64,000 nt of DNA, taken from positions 1 to 64,000 of the forward strand of contig JBBRNO010000016.1 in NCBI GenBank assembly GCA_038230275.1. Direction: 5' to 3'. Positions 7,965-16,284 of the stretch are shown one piece after another. Within the stretch, counting starts at the first letter, position 1; each line of letters opens with the position of its first letter. The DNA comes from JANXXV01 sp038230275. Lineage in GTDB: Bacteria; Acidobacteriota; Terriglobia; Bryobacterales; Bryobacteraceae. The notes under the pieces are model-generated. The model was given only the letters and a program-made list of their open reading frames with translations. It made no database searches and was not told the origin of the DNA. A program made the position numbers and the translations under genes.

Positions 7965-8729
7965 TTACGGAATCTGCATACAGGCGAAGTAACCCTCAAA
8001 CAATACTTCGTGATCTTGTTCTTCCCAAACCGGCTTGAGGGATTCCGCGCACCAGAATCTGATTTCCCCGATCGGCACGCCGTTCCGGGCCGCGAACGCC
8101 ACGTTGGTTTCCGTCAGCACGTATTCCAGGTAGAAGCCGGGATTGAGCTTCAGGCCGATTTCGAAATCTTCGGAGTTTACGAGGCGAAACCCCGAGTCAA
8201 GGCCGCTGAGTATTCTTGGATCGAGAGGGCGGGCTTCATTCGGTGGGGAGGGGAAGCGGGAAGAGAAGGCGGAGTACCACTCGTCGAGCGTTTGCGAATG
8301 GCGAAATCGCCGGCCGGGGCTGAAGTCGTACACCACCAGCAATCCGCCGGGTGCAAGAACGCGCGCGGCTTCCGGAAAGAAGAGATCGAGATTCGTGTAA
8401 TTCAAGGAACCAGCGGCGGTGATCAGATCGACCGCGCCATCGCAAAGGGGAAGAGCCTCGGCGGTGGCAACGAGAAAGCTTGCGCCTGGAACGACAGAGG
8501 GGCCCCGGCGTGCCATCGCCTCGGCAGGCTCGAGTCCAATGCAATGGTGGACGAAGCCCGACAGCGCCCTGGTGGACACGCCAGCACCACAACCTACATC
8601 CAAGACGCGGTGGAAAATAGCTGGCGGATTCAATTTGCCACGAACTCGCGCCATGACTTGTTCGTGCACAGGGGGGCGCGCGGTGGCGTAGCCCCCGGCC
8701 ATCTCGTCTGTTGAGAATGGATTCGTCAT
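7965..8729 (-). CDS. Class I SAM-dependent methyltransferase
   Basis: The 254-residue cytoplasmic protein has SAM motif I VLDVGCGAGVSTRAL at about residues 43-57, an acidic motif II region around LEPAEAMARRGP, and a motif IV/post-I stretch DLITAAGSLNYTNLDLFFPEAARVLAPGGLLVVYDF typical of Methyltransf_11/25 enzymes. Its substrate cannot be told from the sequence. It is divergent from the HipA-like gene, with about 50 bases between them, so both may share a control region. Confidence 0.88.
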   Translation of the reverse strand: MTNPFSTDEMAGGYATARPPVHEQVMARVRGKLNPPAIFHRVLDVGCGAGVSTRALSGFVHHCIGLEPAEAMARRGPSVVPGASFLVATAEALPLCDGAVDLITAAGSLNYTNLDLFFPEAARVLAPGGLLVVYDFSPGRRFRHSQTLDEWYSAFSSRFPSPPNEARPLDPRILSGLDSGFRLVNSEDFEIGLKLNPGFYLEYVLTETNVAFAARNGVPIGEIRFWCAESLKPVWEEQDHEVLFEGYFACMQIP

Positions 8730-8779
8730 GAGGAAGTATCCATGGTAAACCGGACCGCCGTCAGCCCGCAGGTTAGAAT

Positions 8780-9568
8780 TTGAAAGTGCTGCGCACCATC
8801 AACGCTACCCGTTACGTAACACCGCTCCGCGAAGGCGGTTCGCTGCCCGCGATTGTGGAAGCGGATGATTTCGGTCTCTACGTTCTCAAGTTTCGCGGCG
8901 CCGGGCAGGGCCCACTGGCATTGGTGGCGGAGCTGATTGCGGGAGAGATCGGCCGTGCGCTAGGACTGAAAGTGCCCGAAATCGTGCTGATGAATGTAGA
9001 TGTGTCGCTCGGTCGCAATGAGCCGGACTACGAGATTCGCGAACTGCTGCGCGCCAGCGTGGGATTGAACCTCGCGCTCGACTATCTACCTGGATCCATC
9101 ATGTTCGATCCGGCTGCGCGCCAGGTGGTGGATCCGCAGGTTGCGTCCGGCGCGGTTTGGTTTGACGCCTTCCTCACAAACGTGGACCGTACCGCGCGGA
9201 ATCCGAATTTGCTGTGGTGGCACAAAACGTTGTACCTCATCGATCATGGCGCCAGTCTCTATTTTCATCACAACTGGCAAGATCTGGAGAAGATGGCGCT
9301 CACGGCGTTTCCTGCGATTCGCGAACATGTTTTGCTGCCATCGGCGTCTGGCCTTGTCGAGGTGGACGCGGTGTTTCGCGCGCGGCTCAATCAGGAGATC
9401 TTTACGGGCGTTCTGAGTCAGGTTCCAGACGAATGGCTTATTGCCGAGTCTGGCGTTTCCGGGCCGGAGGGCAAGCGCGAGGCCTACGTGGAATATTTGT
9501 CACGGCGGCTGAATGCGGGATCAGCGTTTCTTGAGGAGGCTGTGCGTGCCCGCGCTACACTCCTTTGA
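8780..9568 (+). CDS. HipA-like kinase-fold protein (HipA_2 family)
   Basis: The 262-residue protein begins at TTG 8780. It has a small N-lobe with the strand VEADDFGLYVLKFRG carrying a candidate ATP-binding lysine (K37), and the HipA-type catalytic loop NVDRTARNPNLL (D136, N141) followed by the metal-binding segment YLIDHGA (D155). These residues suggest an active kinase fold related to HipA, but the usual HipA N-terminal domain and a HipB partner are missing. It is translationally coupled to a DUF3037 protein (overlap of 23 bases), an association seen in many bacterial genomes. Function of the pair is not established. Confidence 0.85.
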   Translation: MKVLRTINATRYVTPLREGGSLPAIVEADDFGLYVLKFRGAGQGPLALVAELIAGEIGRALGLKVPEIVLMNVDVSLGRNEPDYEIRELLRASVGLNLALDYLPGSIMFDPAARQVVDPQVASGAVWFDAFLTNVDRTARNPNLLWWHKTLYLIDHGASLYFHHNWQDLEKMALTAFPAIREHVLLPSASGLVEVDAVFRARLNQEIFTGVLSQVPDEWLIAESGVSGPEGKREAYVEYLSRRLNAGSAFLEEAVRARATLL

Positions 9569-9932
9569 TTTTGCCATCATCCGGGTGGTGCCGCGCGTAG
9601 AGCGTGAGGAATTCGTCAATGCCGGTGTCATCGTATTCTGTCTGGGGCAGAAGTTTCTGCAAGCACGGGTCCATGTGGACCCGGTTCGGCTAAAAGCACT
9701 GTGGCCGGAGATGGACATGGACCTGGTGCGGCAACATCTGGAGGCATTTCCGAAAATATGCGCAGGCGACCCAGCGGCCGGACCGATCGCCAGGTTGACG
9801 GCTCGCGAGCGGTTTCATTGGCTGGTGGCTCCGCGCAGCACTATGATTCAGATCTCTCCGGTGCACAGCGGGCTTTGTGAATCGCCCGAAGCGGTGCTGC
9901 AAGAAGTGTTCCGGCAAATGGTCTTGTTATAA
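9546..9932 (+). CDS. DUF3037 family protein, partner of the HipA-like kinase
   Basis: The start GTG 9546 follows GAGGAGG (9533-9539) and lies inside the end of the HipA-like gene, so the two are translated together. The 128-residue protein begins with the DUF3037 signature SFDFAIIRVVPRVEREEFVNAGVI and continues with conserved elements LDGPR-like segments, ARERFHWLVAPRSTMIQISPVHSG. DUF3037 genes are repeatedly found after HipA_2 genes. The role is unknown; a regulatory or substrate role for the kinase is inference only. Confidence 0.82.
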   Translation: MPALHSFDFAIIRVVPRVEREEFVNAGVIVFCLGQKFLQARVHVDPVRLKALWPEMDMDLVRQHLEAFPKICAGDPAAGPIARLTARERFHWLVAPRSTMIQISPVHSGLCESPEAVLQEVFRQMVLL

Positions 9933-9934
9933 AT

Positions 9935-10597
9935 TTACGGCTTCTTGCCGCGAAAACGGCGGACTACGGTGGGATAGAATTCGCGCGCCAGATTAATGCC
10001 CGCTACCTGCCCGTACCAGATCAGATAATTCAGTCCGACGTTGTTCCAACCCTGCCAGCTGGGCGGCGCCCACGCCAGTGGAATGCTGGAGGCGCCGGCG
10101 CTGCCGAGGAACATCGACGCGGAAAAGTGCTGGCTTCCGGCGCCATTCCTGGAAACATAAGGAGAGGCGATGACGTGCCCCAGCCTTGAACCCAAGCCTG
10201 CGGTTTTGGAGCGGAAGTACCTGTTGTCCTCGTGCAGCAGCGCCGATACTCCGAAGGTGATGGTGTTGCCCACCAGCGTTCCGCCGTAACCGCTGGCGGC
10301 TCTTATGCCGTAGGCACCCCAGCCTTGGCCCCACTCTTTCGGGCTACTGAGGCCTTGGCTGATGGCCGCGCCGGAGGCCGCGCCCAGTGCAGACAGCGGT
10401 GAAAACGTTTGCGAGGCGTAGTGATTGAATCGTTGCTTCGGCGTGATTGGAGTCCATGGTTCCGGCGCAGGCTGGGGCAGAAGTTTCAGCACGCCAGGCA
10501 AGCCGGTTGAATCAAGAGTGGCATCTTGAGCGGCGCAATTGCCTGCGGCAATCAGAAGGAATAGAGGCAGTTGGATGAAGTTAGAAAGAGGCGGCAA
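9935..10597 (-). CDS. Exported protein of unknown function, Acidobacteria-type
   Basis: The 220-residue protein has a signal peptide (LFLLIAAGNCAAQ) and then a body with small glycine/alanine-rich hydrophobic segments (YASQTFSPLSALGAASGAAIS, GYGGTLVGNTITFGVSALL) and a conserved EDNRYFRSKTAGLGSRLGH block. Proteins of this type occur often in Acidobacteria, with no known activity. Weak amphipathic helices suggest that it could associate with the outer membrane. It ends next to the DUF3037 gene in convergent orientation. Confidence 0.7.
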   Translation of the reverse strand: MPPLSNFIQLPLFLLIAAGNCAAQDATLDSTGLPGVLKLLPQPAPEPWTPITPKQRFNHYASQTFSPLSALGAASGAAISQGLSSPKEWGQGWGAYGIRAASGYGGTLVGNTITFGVSALLHEDNRYFRSKTAGLGSRLGHVIASPYVSRNGAGSQHFSASMFLGSAGASSIPLAWAPPSWQGWNNVGLNYLIWYGQVAGINLAREFYPTVVRRFRGKKP

Positions 10598-10645
10598 TCA
10601 GTTCCATCTCCAATCCTCCAATCATAGCGCTGACTGTCCGCGAAG

Positions 10646-10700
10646 ATTAACAGAGCATGAACCCAGTACCCAATCCAACTCAGGCCGCGTTCCTGTTAAT
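10646..10700 (+). promoter_or_regulatory. 8-bp inverted repeat in the leader of the YXWGXW-like gene
   Basis: ATTAACAG (10646-10653) pairs perfectly with CTGTTAAT (10693-10700), and the right arm abuts the strong AGGAGG ribosome site (10701-10706). A hairpin here could modulate access to the site; this is inference from the layout. Confidence 0.35.
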
Positions 10701-10714
10701 AGGAGGCGTAGATC

Positions 10715-11422
10715 ATGAACAACGCCATCATATTCACGGTTTTATCTCTCGCCGTGGCCAGCGAAACGCTATTTGCGCAACCGCGGTTTTCGGTCGGCGT
10801 CCAGATTGGCGGTCCAGCTCCGCAATACTACGGTCAAGCTCAGCAGGGTTACGAACAGGCGCCGGATTACGCACCAGAGCAGGAGTATGAGCCAGCCCAG
10901 GACTACGCGTATGGCGCTTATGATTCCGCGCCTCAGTACGACTACCAACCGCCGTGCCCTGGACCGGGTTACTTGTGGACTTCCGGTTCCTGGTATCCGT
11001 CCGGAGGACGCCGGCTCTGGCGAGCCGGCTTTTGGGCTCCTTCGGGCTATCGAGGCTATTCCGGCGGATCGGTTCGATACAGTCCTCGGTACGACGGCCC
11101 CGGTTATTCTCGCGGCTATCAGCAACGCGGCGGGTATGAGGGCGGATCCGAGAACAATTTCAGCGGCAACACGCGGAACTTCAGCCGCGAGAACACCCGG
11201 GCGTACAACTCCAATAACATCCGCGGCTACAGTTCCAATAACAATCGCGACTTCAACTCGGGCACCTACCGCGCCTACAGTGCCAATAACAATGGCGGCT
11301 ACAACTCGGGTACCAGCCGCGCCTACAGTCCCAATAGTAATGGCGGCGGCCAAAACTCTAACAACAGCCGCAACTCCCGCGACAATTCCCGCGACAACTC
11401 CCGCGGCGAACACCGGCGCTAA
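10715..11422 (+). CDS. Exported low-complexity protein with WXXGXW-like core and Asn-rich octapeptide repeats
   Basis: The start at 10715 follows a strong AGGAGG. The 235-residue protein has a signal peptide (about residues 1-22), a Tyr/Gln/Pro-rich spacer, and a core of the YXWGXW/WXXGXW type seen in other exported proteins (PPCPGPGYLWTSGSWYPS and WRAGFWAPSGYRGY). The C-terminal third consists of six 8-residue repeats (11204-11347; for example YNSNNIRG, YSANNNGG) and a terminal NSRDNSRDNSRG stretch. It may be an extracellular matrix or stress protein; function is unknown. Confidence 0.8.
   Translation: MNNAIIFTVLSLAVASETLFAQPRFSVGVQIGGPAPQYYGQAQQGYEQAPDYAPEQEYEPAQDYAYGAYDSAPQYDYQPPCPGPGYLWTSGSWYPSGGRRLWRAGFWAPSGYRGYSGGSVRYSPRYDGPGYSRGYQQRGGYEGGSENNFSGNTRNFSRENTRAYNSNNIRGYSSNNNRDFNSGTYRAYSANNNGGYNSGTSRAYSPNSNGGGQNSNNSRNSRDNSRDNSRGEHRR
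11204..11347 (+). repeat. Six tandem 24-bp repeats inside the exported protein gene
   Basis: Each unit encodes an aromatic residue followed by seven small polar residues, alternating between NSNN/SANN and NSGT subtypes: YNSNNIRG, YSSNNNRD, FNSGTYRA, YSANNNGG, YNSGTSRA, YSPNSNGG. The alternation suggests that a 48-bp double unit was duplicated. Such repeats change copy number easily. Confidence 0.75.
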
Positions 11423-11481
11423 GTTCGCCACCGTTGTTGCTGGCTGCGGAAACATCCGGCCGCGGCCAGCTAAGATAATCA

Positions 11482-12675
11482 TTGGACGCCTACGCCTCCT
11501 TTCGCTCCCGCGACTATCGTTTCCTGCTGGCGGGCAGCTTTCTTTCCAGTTTTGGCTTACAGATGTTGTCCGTGGCCGTCAGTTGGGATCTGTACATCAC
11601 TACCCGCTCGGCCATCGCTCTGGGTAACGTCGGCTTGGTGCAGGTAACTCCTTTTCTGCTGTTCGCGCTGTTCGCTGGCCATTTTGCAGACCGCCATGAC
11701 CGGCGGCGTATCATGCTCCTAACGCAGCTGCTACTGCTGAGTGCCTGCGTCTTGCTGGTTCTGAATTCCGGCTCCGTTCCCATCATTTACGGATGCCTGT
11801 TCCTGACCGCGACTGCGCGTACGTTTCAAGGCCCCGCGCGGATGGCCGTTCTTCCCCAGGTAGTTCCGGCTGACACCCTGCGCAACGCCATCACCTGGAA
11901 CAGCAGCGCCAATGAAATCGCCAGCGTCGGCGGCCCGGCTGTTGCGGGAATTCTGCTGGCTGCCGCGGGAAGCCGCACCGTCTACCTTGTTCAGATCGGG
12001 TGCGCCATACTGACTCTTGCCTGTTTCTATTCGCTCCGCATTCGTGCCGACGGCGCGCGCGAAGTTTCCACGCCCACCGGCAAGTCCGTCCTCGAAGGAG
12101 TGCGTTTTGTATGGAGAGACAAGCTGATACTCTCGGCGATGTCGCTCGATCTGTTCTCGGTTCTATTCGGCGGTGCAACGGCGCTGCTTCCCATCTACGC
12201 TGTCGAAATCCTGCACACAGGGGCTCGTGGTCTGGGCTGGCTGCGCGCTGCTCCGTCGATCGGCGCCGTCGCCATGGCGCTGACGCAAACGCACTTTTTG
12301 CGCGTTCACCACGCCGGACGGGCGCTGCTGTGGTCGGTTGCCGGCTTCGGTGCGGCCACCGTCGCCTTCGGGTTGTCACGCTCGCTGCTGCTGTCGTTCG
12401 TGATGCTGGTCATCACCGGCGCACTGGACAACATCAGTGTGGTGCTGCGCAACTCGCTGGTCCAAACGGCCACGCCAGACCGGCTTCGTGGCCGTGTGCT
12501 GGCCGTCAATAACATTTTCATCAGCTGCTCCAATCAACTGGGTGCGGTGGAATCGGGTTGGACCGCCGCCTGGTTCGGCCCAGTGCCCAGCGTGGTTGCG
12601 GGTGGCATGGCAACGCTGTTGATCGTGGCCGCGTTCGCTTCTCAATCGAGTGCCTTGCGCAAGTGGCGGCAATAG
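11482..12675 (+). CDS. MFS transporter of the MFS_3/EntS-like group
   Basis: The 397-residue inner-membrane protein starts at TTG 11482 and shows about 12 transmembrane segments. The loop between helices 2 and 3 carries the MFS motif GHFADRHDRRRIMLLT, and the segment GPARMAVLPQVVPADTLRNAITWNS is characteristic of EntS-like exporters. A late motif SLVQTATPDRLRGRVLAVNN is also family-typical. It likely exports a small organic compound such as a siderophore or drug; the substrate cannot be inferred. The stop lies about 20 bases before the next gene, so they could be co-transcribed. Confidence 0.88.
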   Translation: MDAYASFRSRDYRFLLAGSFLSSFGLQMLSVAVSWDLYITTRSAIALGNVGLVQVTPFLLFALFAGHFADRHDRRRIMLLTQLLLLSACVLLVLNSGSVPIIYGCLFLTATARTFQGPARMAVLPQVVPADTLRNAITWNSSANEIASVGGPAVAGILLAAAGSRTVYLVQIGCAILTLACFYSLRIRADGAREVSTPTGKSVLEGVRFVWRDKLILSAMSLDLFSVLFGGATALLPIYAVEILHTGARGLGWLRAAPSIGAVAMALTQTHFLRVHHAGRALLWSVAGFGAATVAFGLSRSLLLSFVMLVITGALDNISVVLRNSLVQTATPDRLRGRVLAVNNIFISCSNQLGAVESGWTAAWFGPVPSVVAGGMATLLIVAAFASQSSALRKWRQ

Positions 12676-12696
12676 ACGCATGGTCTAATATCGGTC

Positions 12697-13824
12697 ATGT
12701 GGGTGCTTTTCTTCCTTGCCGTCCTGACGGCCTCGGCACAGCAGTTGGGCCGGGTGGTGGATTCGGTAAAATGCGATGCGGACCCGTTGCAGTCCTACGC
12801 GCTGTACGTGCCTTCGCGCTACACTCCGGCGCGTTCCTGGCCGGTGATCTTCGCCTTTGACCCGCGAGCCCGTGGGCGGGTTCCGGTTGAAATCTACCAG
12901 GCTGCCGCGGAGAAATTCGGATATATCGTGGCTGGGTCCAACAATTCGCAGAACGGATCGTGGGCGGTGAGCACGGCTGCTGCGCAGGCGATGACGAATG
13001 ACGTGATCCAAAACTATCAGGTGGACCGCAAACGCCTCTACACCGCTGGAATGTCCGGCGGTGCGCGGGTGGCTCTTGGCGTCGCCCTCAATTCGAATCT
13101 GATAGCGGGAGTGATTGCGTCCAGCGCCGGATATCCCGATTCCAAACCGCGTAAGACCCTGCCATTCGCATTGTTTGGTACGGCCGGGACGGAAGACTTC
13201 AACCTGCTGGAAATGCGCGAATTGGATCGGCCGTTGACCACGGCTCATCGCGTTACCGTGTTTGAAGGCGGACACGTCTGGTTGTCCAGCGCGCTTGCCA
13301 CCGAAGCCGTGGAATGGATGGAGCTGCAGGCCATGAAATCGGACCGCAAGCCGCGCGATGCGGCTTGGATTGAGCAGGTATATCTGAGTCGTACCGCTGC
13401 CTGCGATGCGAAATCCGGGAAGGAATTGCTGCTGGCGCTGGAGGCAATGGCAGCCGACTTTGAAGGCTTACGAGACGTCTCAGGATTGGAGTCGCGTGCC
13501 GCGGTTTTGCGTCGTGACAAGCAAGTGCGCGACGCTTTGAAGAAAGATCGCGCCGAGGAAGAGAGCGAGCAGCGGCAAACCGGCGAAATTCTTAACCTGG
13601 AGCGTCAACTCCTCTCCACCGAGGAGAAGCAAACCGCCCTCAATCAGCTTCGAGCACGTTGGAAGAGAATCGCTTCCACAGCTAACGCTGCTGAAGATTC
13701 GACGGAAAGGCGCATGGCTCGACGCATTCTGCGCGGCCTGATGATGGGGTCTGGGGATCGGGTAAAAGATGCGGAGTATCGCGCCATGCTGGCAGAATTT
13801 CGGCCGGCAAATTCGCGACAGTAA
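12697..13824 (+). CDS. Exported alpha/beta-hydrolase (esterase-like) with helical C-terminal extension
   Basis: The 375-residue protein has a signal peptide (MWVLFFLAVLTASAQ) followed by an alpha/beta-hydrolase domain (about 25-215). The nucleophile elbow is GMSGGARVAL (Ser near residue 117), the oxyanion strand WPVIFAFDPRARG lies near residue 48, and a histidine in FEGGHVW is the likely catalytic base. A 150-residue helical tail rich in Glu/Arg follows, with a possible coiled coil (QTGEILNLERQLLSTEEKQ). Substrate is unknown. It could belong with the upstream transporter. Confidence 0.75.
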   Translation: MWVLFFLAVLTASAQQLGRVVDSVKCDADPLQSYALYVPSRYTPARSWPVIFAFDPRARGRVPVEIYQAAAEKFGYIVAGSNNSQNGSWAVSTAAAQAMTNDVIQNYQVDRKRLYTAGMSGGARVALGVALNSNLIAGVIASSAGYPDSKPRKTLPFALFGTAGTEDFNLLEMRELDRPLTTAHRVTVFEGGHVWLSSALATEAVEWMELQAMKSDRKPRDAAWIEQVYLSRTAACDAKSGKELLLALEAMAADFEGLRDVSGLESRAAVLRRDKQVRDALKKDRAEEESEQRQTGEILNLERQLLSTEEKQTALNQLRARWKRIASTANAAEDSTERRMARRILRGLMMGSGDRVKDAEYRAMLAEFRPANSRQ

Positions 13825-13830
13825 GTTAAC

Positions 13831-15288
13831 TTATCGAACGGGGGCCGTTGCTACTGGCGTGCTGCCGTTGATGGTGCTGCAGCCAAGCCGGTTAATGCCG
13901 TCAAACGCGGCCACTTTATAGCATTCGGCCAGCGTGGGGTAGTTGAACACCGTATTCACAAAGTAATCCACCTTGCCGCCGAATGCCAGCACTGCCTGGC
14001 CAATGTGCACCAACTCACTGGACCCTTCGCCGATAATGTGGACACCCAACAAGTCTCGCGATTCGGCGTGGAAAATCAGCTTGAGCAGTCCGGTAGTATC
14101 TCCGATGATCTGGCCGCGCGCAATCTCGCGATAGTGGGCCTTGCCGATTTCGTACGACACTCCATCGTGCGTTAATTCTTCTTCATTGCGGCCCACGGTG
14201 GAGATTTCCGGAATCGTATAAATTCCATAGGGGAAGAGCTCGGGCACCGATTTCGCTTCTACGTGAAAAGCGTGGCAGGCGGCCAAACGGCCTTGCTCCA
14301 TGGATGTGGAGGCCAGGCTGGGGAAGCCGATCAAATCTCCCACGGCGTAAATGTTCGGGGTATTCGTCTGGTAATTCTGATTGACTCGAAGCCGGCCGCG
14401 GTCGTCAGCAACAATGCCGGCCGCTTCCAGATTCAGCCGGGTGGTATTTCCGGTTCGGCCGATGCTGTATAACGCCTTGTCGGTGACAACTTGCTTTCCG
14501 CTGGCCAGGTGAATCCGAACGCGGTCGCCGTGTTCGTCGTGTACGGGCTCAATGGTACTTACCTCTTCGCAGAGCCGCAGCGTCACGCGATTCTCACGAA
14601 GCTGATAGGCGAGCGCGTCTACGATCTCCGCATCGATAAACGGCAGTAATCTGGGGCGCTTGTCGATCAACGTCACCCGCACGCCCAAGGCGGCAAACAT
14701 ACAGGCGTATTCGCAGCCGATGACGCCCGCGCCCACAACCGTCAAAGTGCGCGGCAGGCAATCGAGTTTCAAAATATCGTCGCTGGTCAAGATCCGGCGA
14801 TGATCGAACGGGATGTGCGGGTCCATCGTCGCCTCGGTTCCGGTGGCAATTACGATGGTGTCTCCGGTGATCAGGCGCTGTCCTCTGTCGTGCTCATCCA
14901 CCAGGTCCAGTTTCAGTGTGTGGGCATCGACAAAGGAAGCCGTGGCGGACAGCAGGTCGATGTGATTGCGGGTGAGTTGGTGCCGCGTGACATCGATTTC
15001 ATGACGGATCACCTGATCGGTCCGCAGCATCAGGTCTTCGATGGTGATGTTTTGTTTGACGGTGTAGGAGGCGCCGTAGAAAGATCTTTCGCGGAAGCCG
15101 GAAAGGTCGAGCACCGCCTCCCGGAAGGTCTTACTGGGAATGGTGCCGGTGTTGACGCTGACGCCGCCGACGACGGATTTCCGTTCTACCAGTGCGACAC
15201 GCTTATCTAACTTCGCCCCTTGAATGGCCGCGCGTTGTCCGGCCGGGCCCGACCCGATCACAATCAGGTCATAGTCAAAATCAGGCAT
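13831..15288 (-). CDS. sthA: Soluble pyridine nucleotide transhydrogenase (Si-specific)
   Basis: The 485-residue flavoprotein is of E. coli SthA size (466) and fold. The FAD motif GSGPAG is at residues 12-17, and an NAD(P) dinucleotide site reads TVVGAGVIGCEYACMFAALG in mid-protein. The region that holds the redox disulfide in dihydrolipoamide dehydrogenases reads VSVNTGTIPSK (43-53): both cysteines are gone, as expected for a transhydrogenase. It transfers hydride between NADPH and NAD+ in the cytoplasm. It is a single gene on the minus strand, convergent with the esterase gene by a few bases. Confidence 0.93.
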   Translation of the reverse strand: MPDFDYDLIVIGSGPAGQRAAIQGAKLDKRVALVERKSVVGGVSVNTGTIPSKTFREAVLDLSGFRERSFYGASYTVKQNITIEDLMLRTDQVIRHEIDVTRHQLTRNHIDLLSATASFVDAHTLKLDLVDEHDRGQRLITGDTIVIATGTEATMDPHIPFDHRRILTSDDILKLDCLPRTLTVVGAGVIGCEYACMFAALGVRVTLIDKRPRLLPFIDAEIVDALAYQLRENRVTLRLCEEVSTIEPVHDEHGDRVRIHLASGKQVVTDKALYSIGRTGNTTRLNLEAAGIVADDRGRLRVNQNYQTNTPNIYAVGDLIGFPSLASTSMEQGRLAACHAFHVEAKSVPELFPYGIYTIPEISTVGRNEEELTHDGVSYEIGKAHYREIARGQIIGDTTGLLKLIFHAESRDLLGVHIIGEGSSELVHIGQAVLAFGGKVDYFVNTVFNYPTLAECYKVAAFDGINRLGCSTINGSTPVATAPVR

Positions 15289-15344
15289 GGACTATTGTAT
15301 CCGCAGTTGGTTGGTTTTCACCGTCGAAAAGTGTGTCTAAATCG

Positions 15345-16079
15345 TTAACGGTCCACCAGATGCAGGCCCTTGTGAATCGCATACAGCGCGAGCTCAAGCC
15401 GATCGGAAACGCCCAGTTTGTCGAAGATATTGTGGAGATGGTTTTTCACCGTCTGCTCGCTGATGAACATCTTCTCGGCCATTTCCTTGTTCTTGTAGCC
15501 CTGCGCCACCAATCCAACAATCTCGCGCTCGCGTGTGCTGAGCGGCGAACGTTCGCGCGTTTTGCCGCCAGCACCGCCGATTACGTCTCCAGGCGCGGCG
15601 AACTGGCGCATTACGGCCGCTGTGGTGTGCGAATCCAGCCAAATTTCACCGGCGTACACTTTGCGAATGCTCTTGATAATGAGTTCCGGAGCGGTCTGCT
15701 TCAACACGATACCCGAGCAGCCAAGCTTCATCGCCTGGACAAATTCATTCTTGTCTTCAGAAGCAGTCAGAATGATGATCTTGGCCTTCTTATTGAACTG
15801 CTGCAGCGCCTGCAGAGCGGAAAGCCCATCCAGGTTCGGCATTCGAAGATCCAAAATAACCACGTCTGGTTCTGTATCCTGAACCACTTGCAACACTTCA
15901 CGTCCGTCGCTGGCTTCGCCGACAACGACGATATCGTCTTCAAGCATGAGCAGCTTGCGCAGTCCGTCCCTGACGATGGGATGATCATCCGCTAGTACTA
16001 CTCGAATTATCGGGGGCTTGGCGTCTCCCGTGCCGGGTGAGTCACCGACGTTCGCTGCAGGATCTACGGCGTTGTTCAT
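15345..16079 (-). CDS. NarL/LuxR-family response regulator
   Basis: The 244-residue protein has a receiver domain (about 25-145) with acidic pocket DDHPIVRDG and phosphoacceptor D77 in VVILDLRMPNLDG, followed by a linker and a LuxR-type DNA-binding domain (about 175-240) with the motif LSTREREIVGLVAQGYKNKE and EQTVKNHLHNIFDKLGV. No histidine kinase is next to it, so the partner is elsewhere. Its upstream region (16080-16284) is shared with the divergent selenoprotein gene and contains dyads, so it may control that gene or itself. This last point is inference. Confidence 0.93.
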   Translation of the reverse strand: MNNAVDPAANVGDSPGTGDAKPPIIRVVLADDHPIVRDGLRKLLMLEDDIVVVGEASDGREVLQVVQDTEPDVVILDLRMPNLDGLSALQALQQFNKKAKIIILTASEDKNEFVQAMKLGCSGIVLKQTAPELIIKSIRKVYAGEIWLDSHTTAAVMRQFAAPGDVIGGAGGKTRERSPLSTREREIVGLVAQGYKNKEMAEKMFISEQTVKNHLHNIFDKLGVSDRLELALYAIHKGLHLVDR

Positions 16080-16105
16080 ACTGGATTGATTCTAATAGCT
16101 ACCTA

Positions 16106-16137
16106 GTACTTAAACAAGGATTGTATCACTTAAGTAC
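16106..16137. promoter_or_regulatory. Inverted repeat GTACTTAA/TTAAGTAC in the divergent control region
   Basis: The arms at 16106-16113 and 16130-16137 are perfect over 8 bp with a 16-base spacer, a distance that would put both arms on one face of the helix. The right arm belongs to a CACTTAAGTAC sequence like two others in the window. Confidence 0.4.
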
Positions 16138-16199
16138 CAAAACTGATTCATCTTACTTTCGTCTAAGGTTTTTGGACTATCGTAGGAACTACGCTGGTT

Positions 16200-16215
16200 A
16201 CCTTAGTCCTAAGGT
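16200..16215. promoter_or_regulatory. 16-bp near-perfect palindrome, possible operator
   Basis: ACCTTAG (16200-16206) and CTAAGGT (16209-16215) form a perfect 7-bp dyad around a two-base centre, 70 bases upstream of the selenoprotein start. TCTAAGGT occurs again at about 16171-16178. The shape suits a dimeric regulator, for instance the adjacent NarL-type protein. Confidence 0.45.
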
Positions 16216-16284
16216 CTGCGGAGGCTTTGAACTTCGGGTCTGGTCCTGCCGAACCTTCGTTTCAGGCAGGGTTTGCGGGAATAA

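Noticed and set aside
10773..11627. 284-residue frame overlapping the YXWGXW-like gene
   Set aside because: Composition (Thr/Ala/Pro repeats) is an echo of the 24-bp repeats read in another frame.
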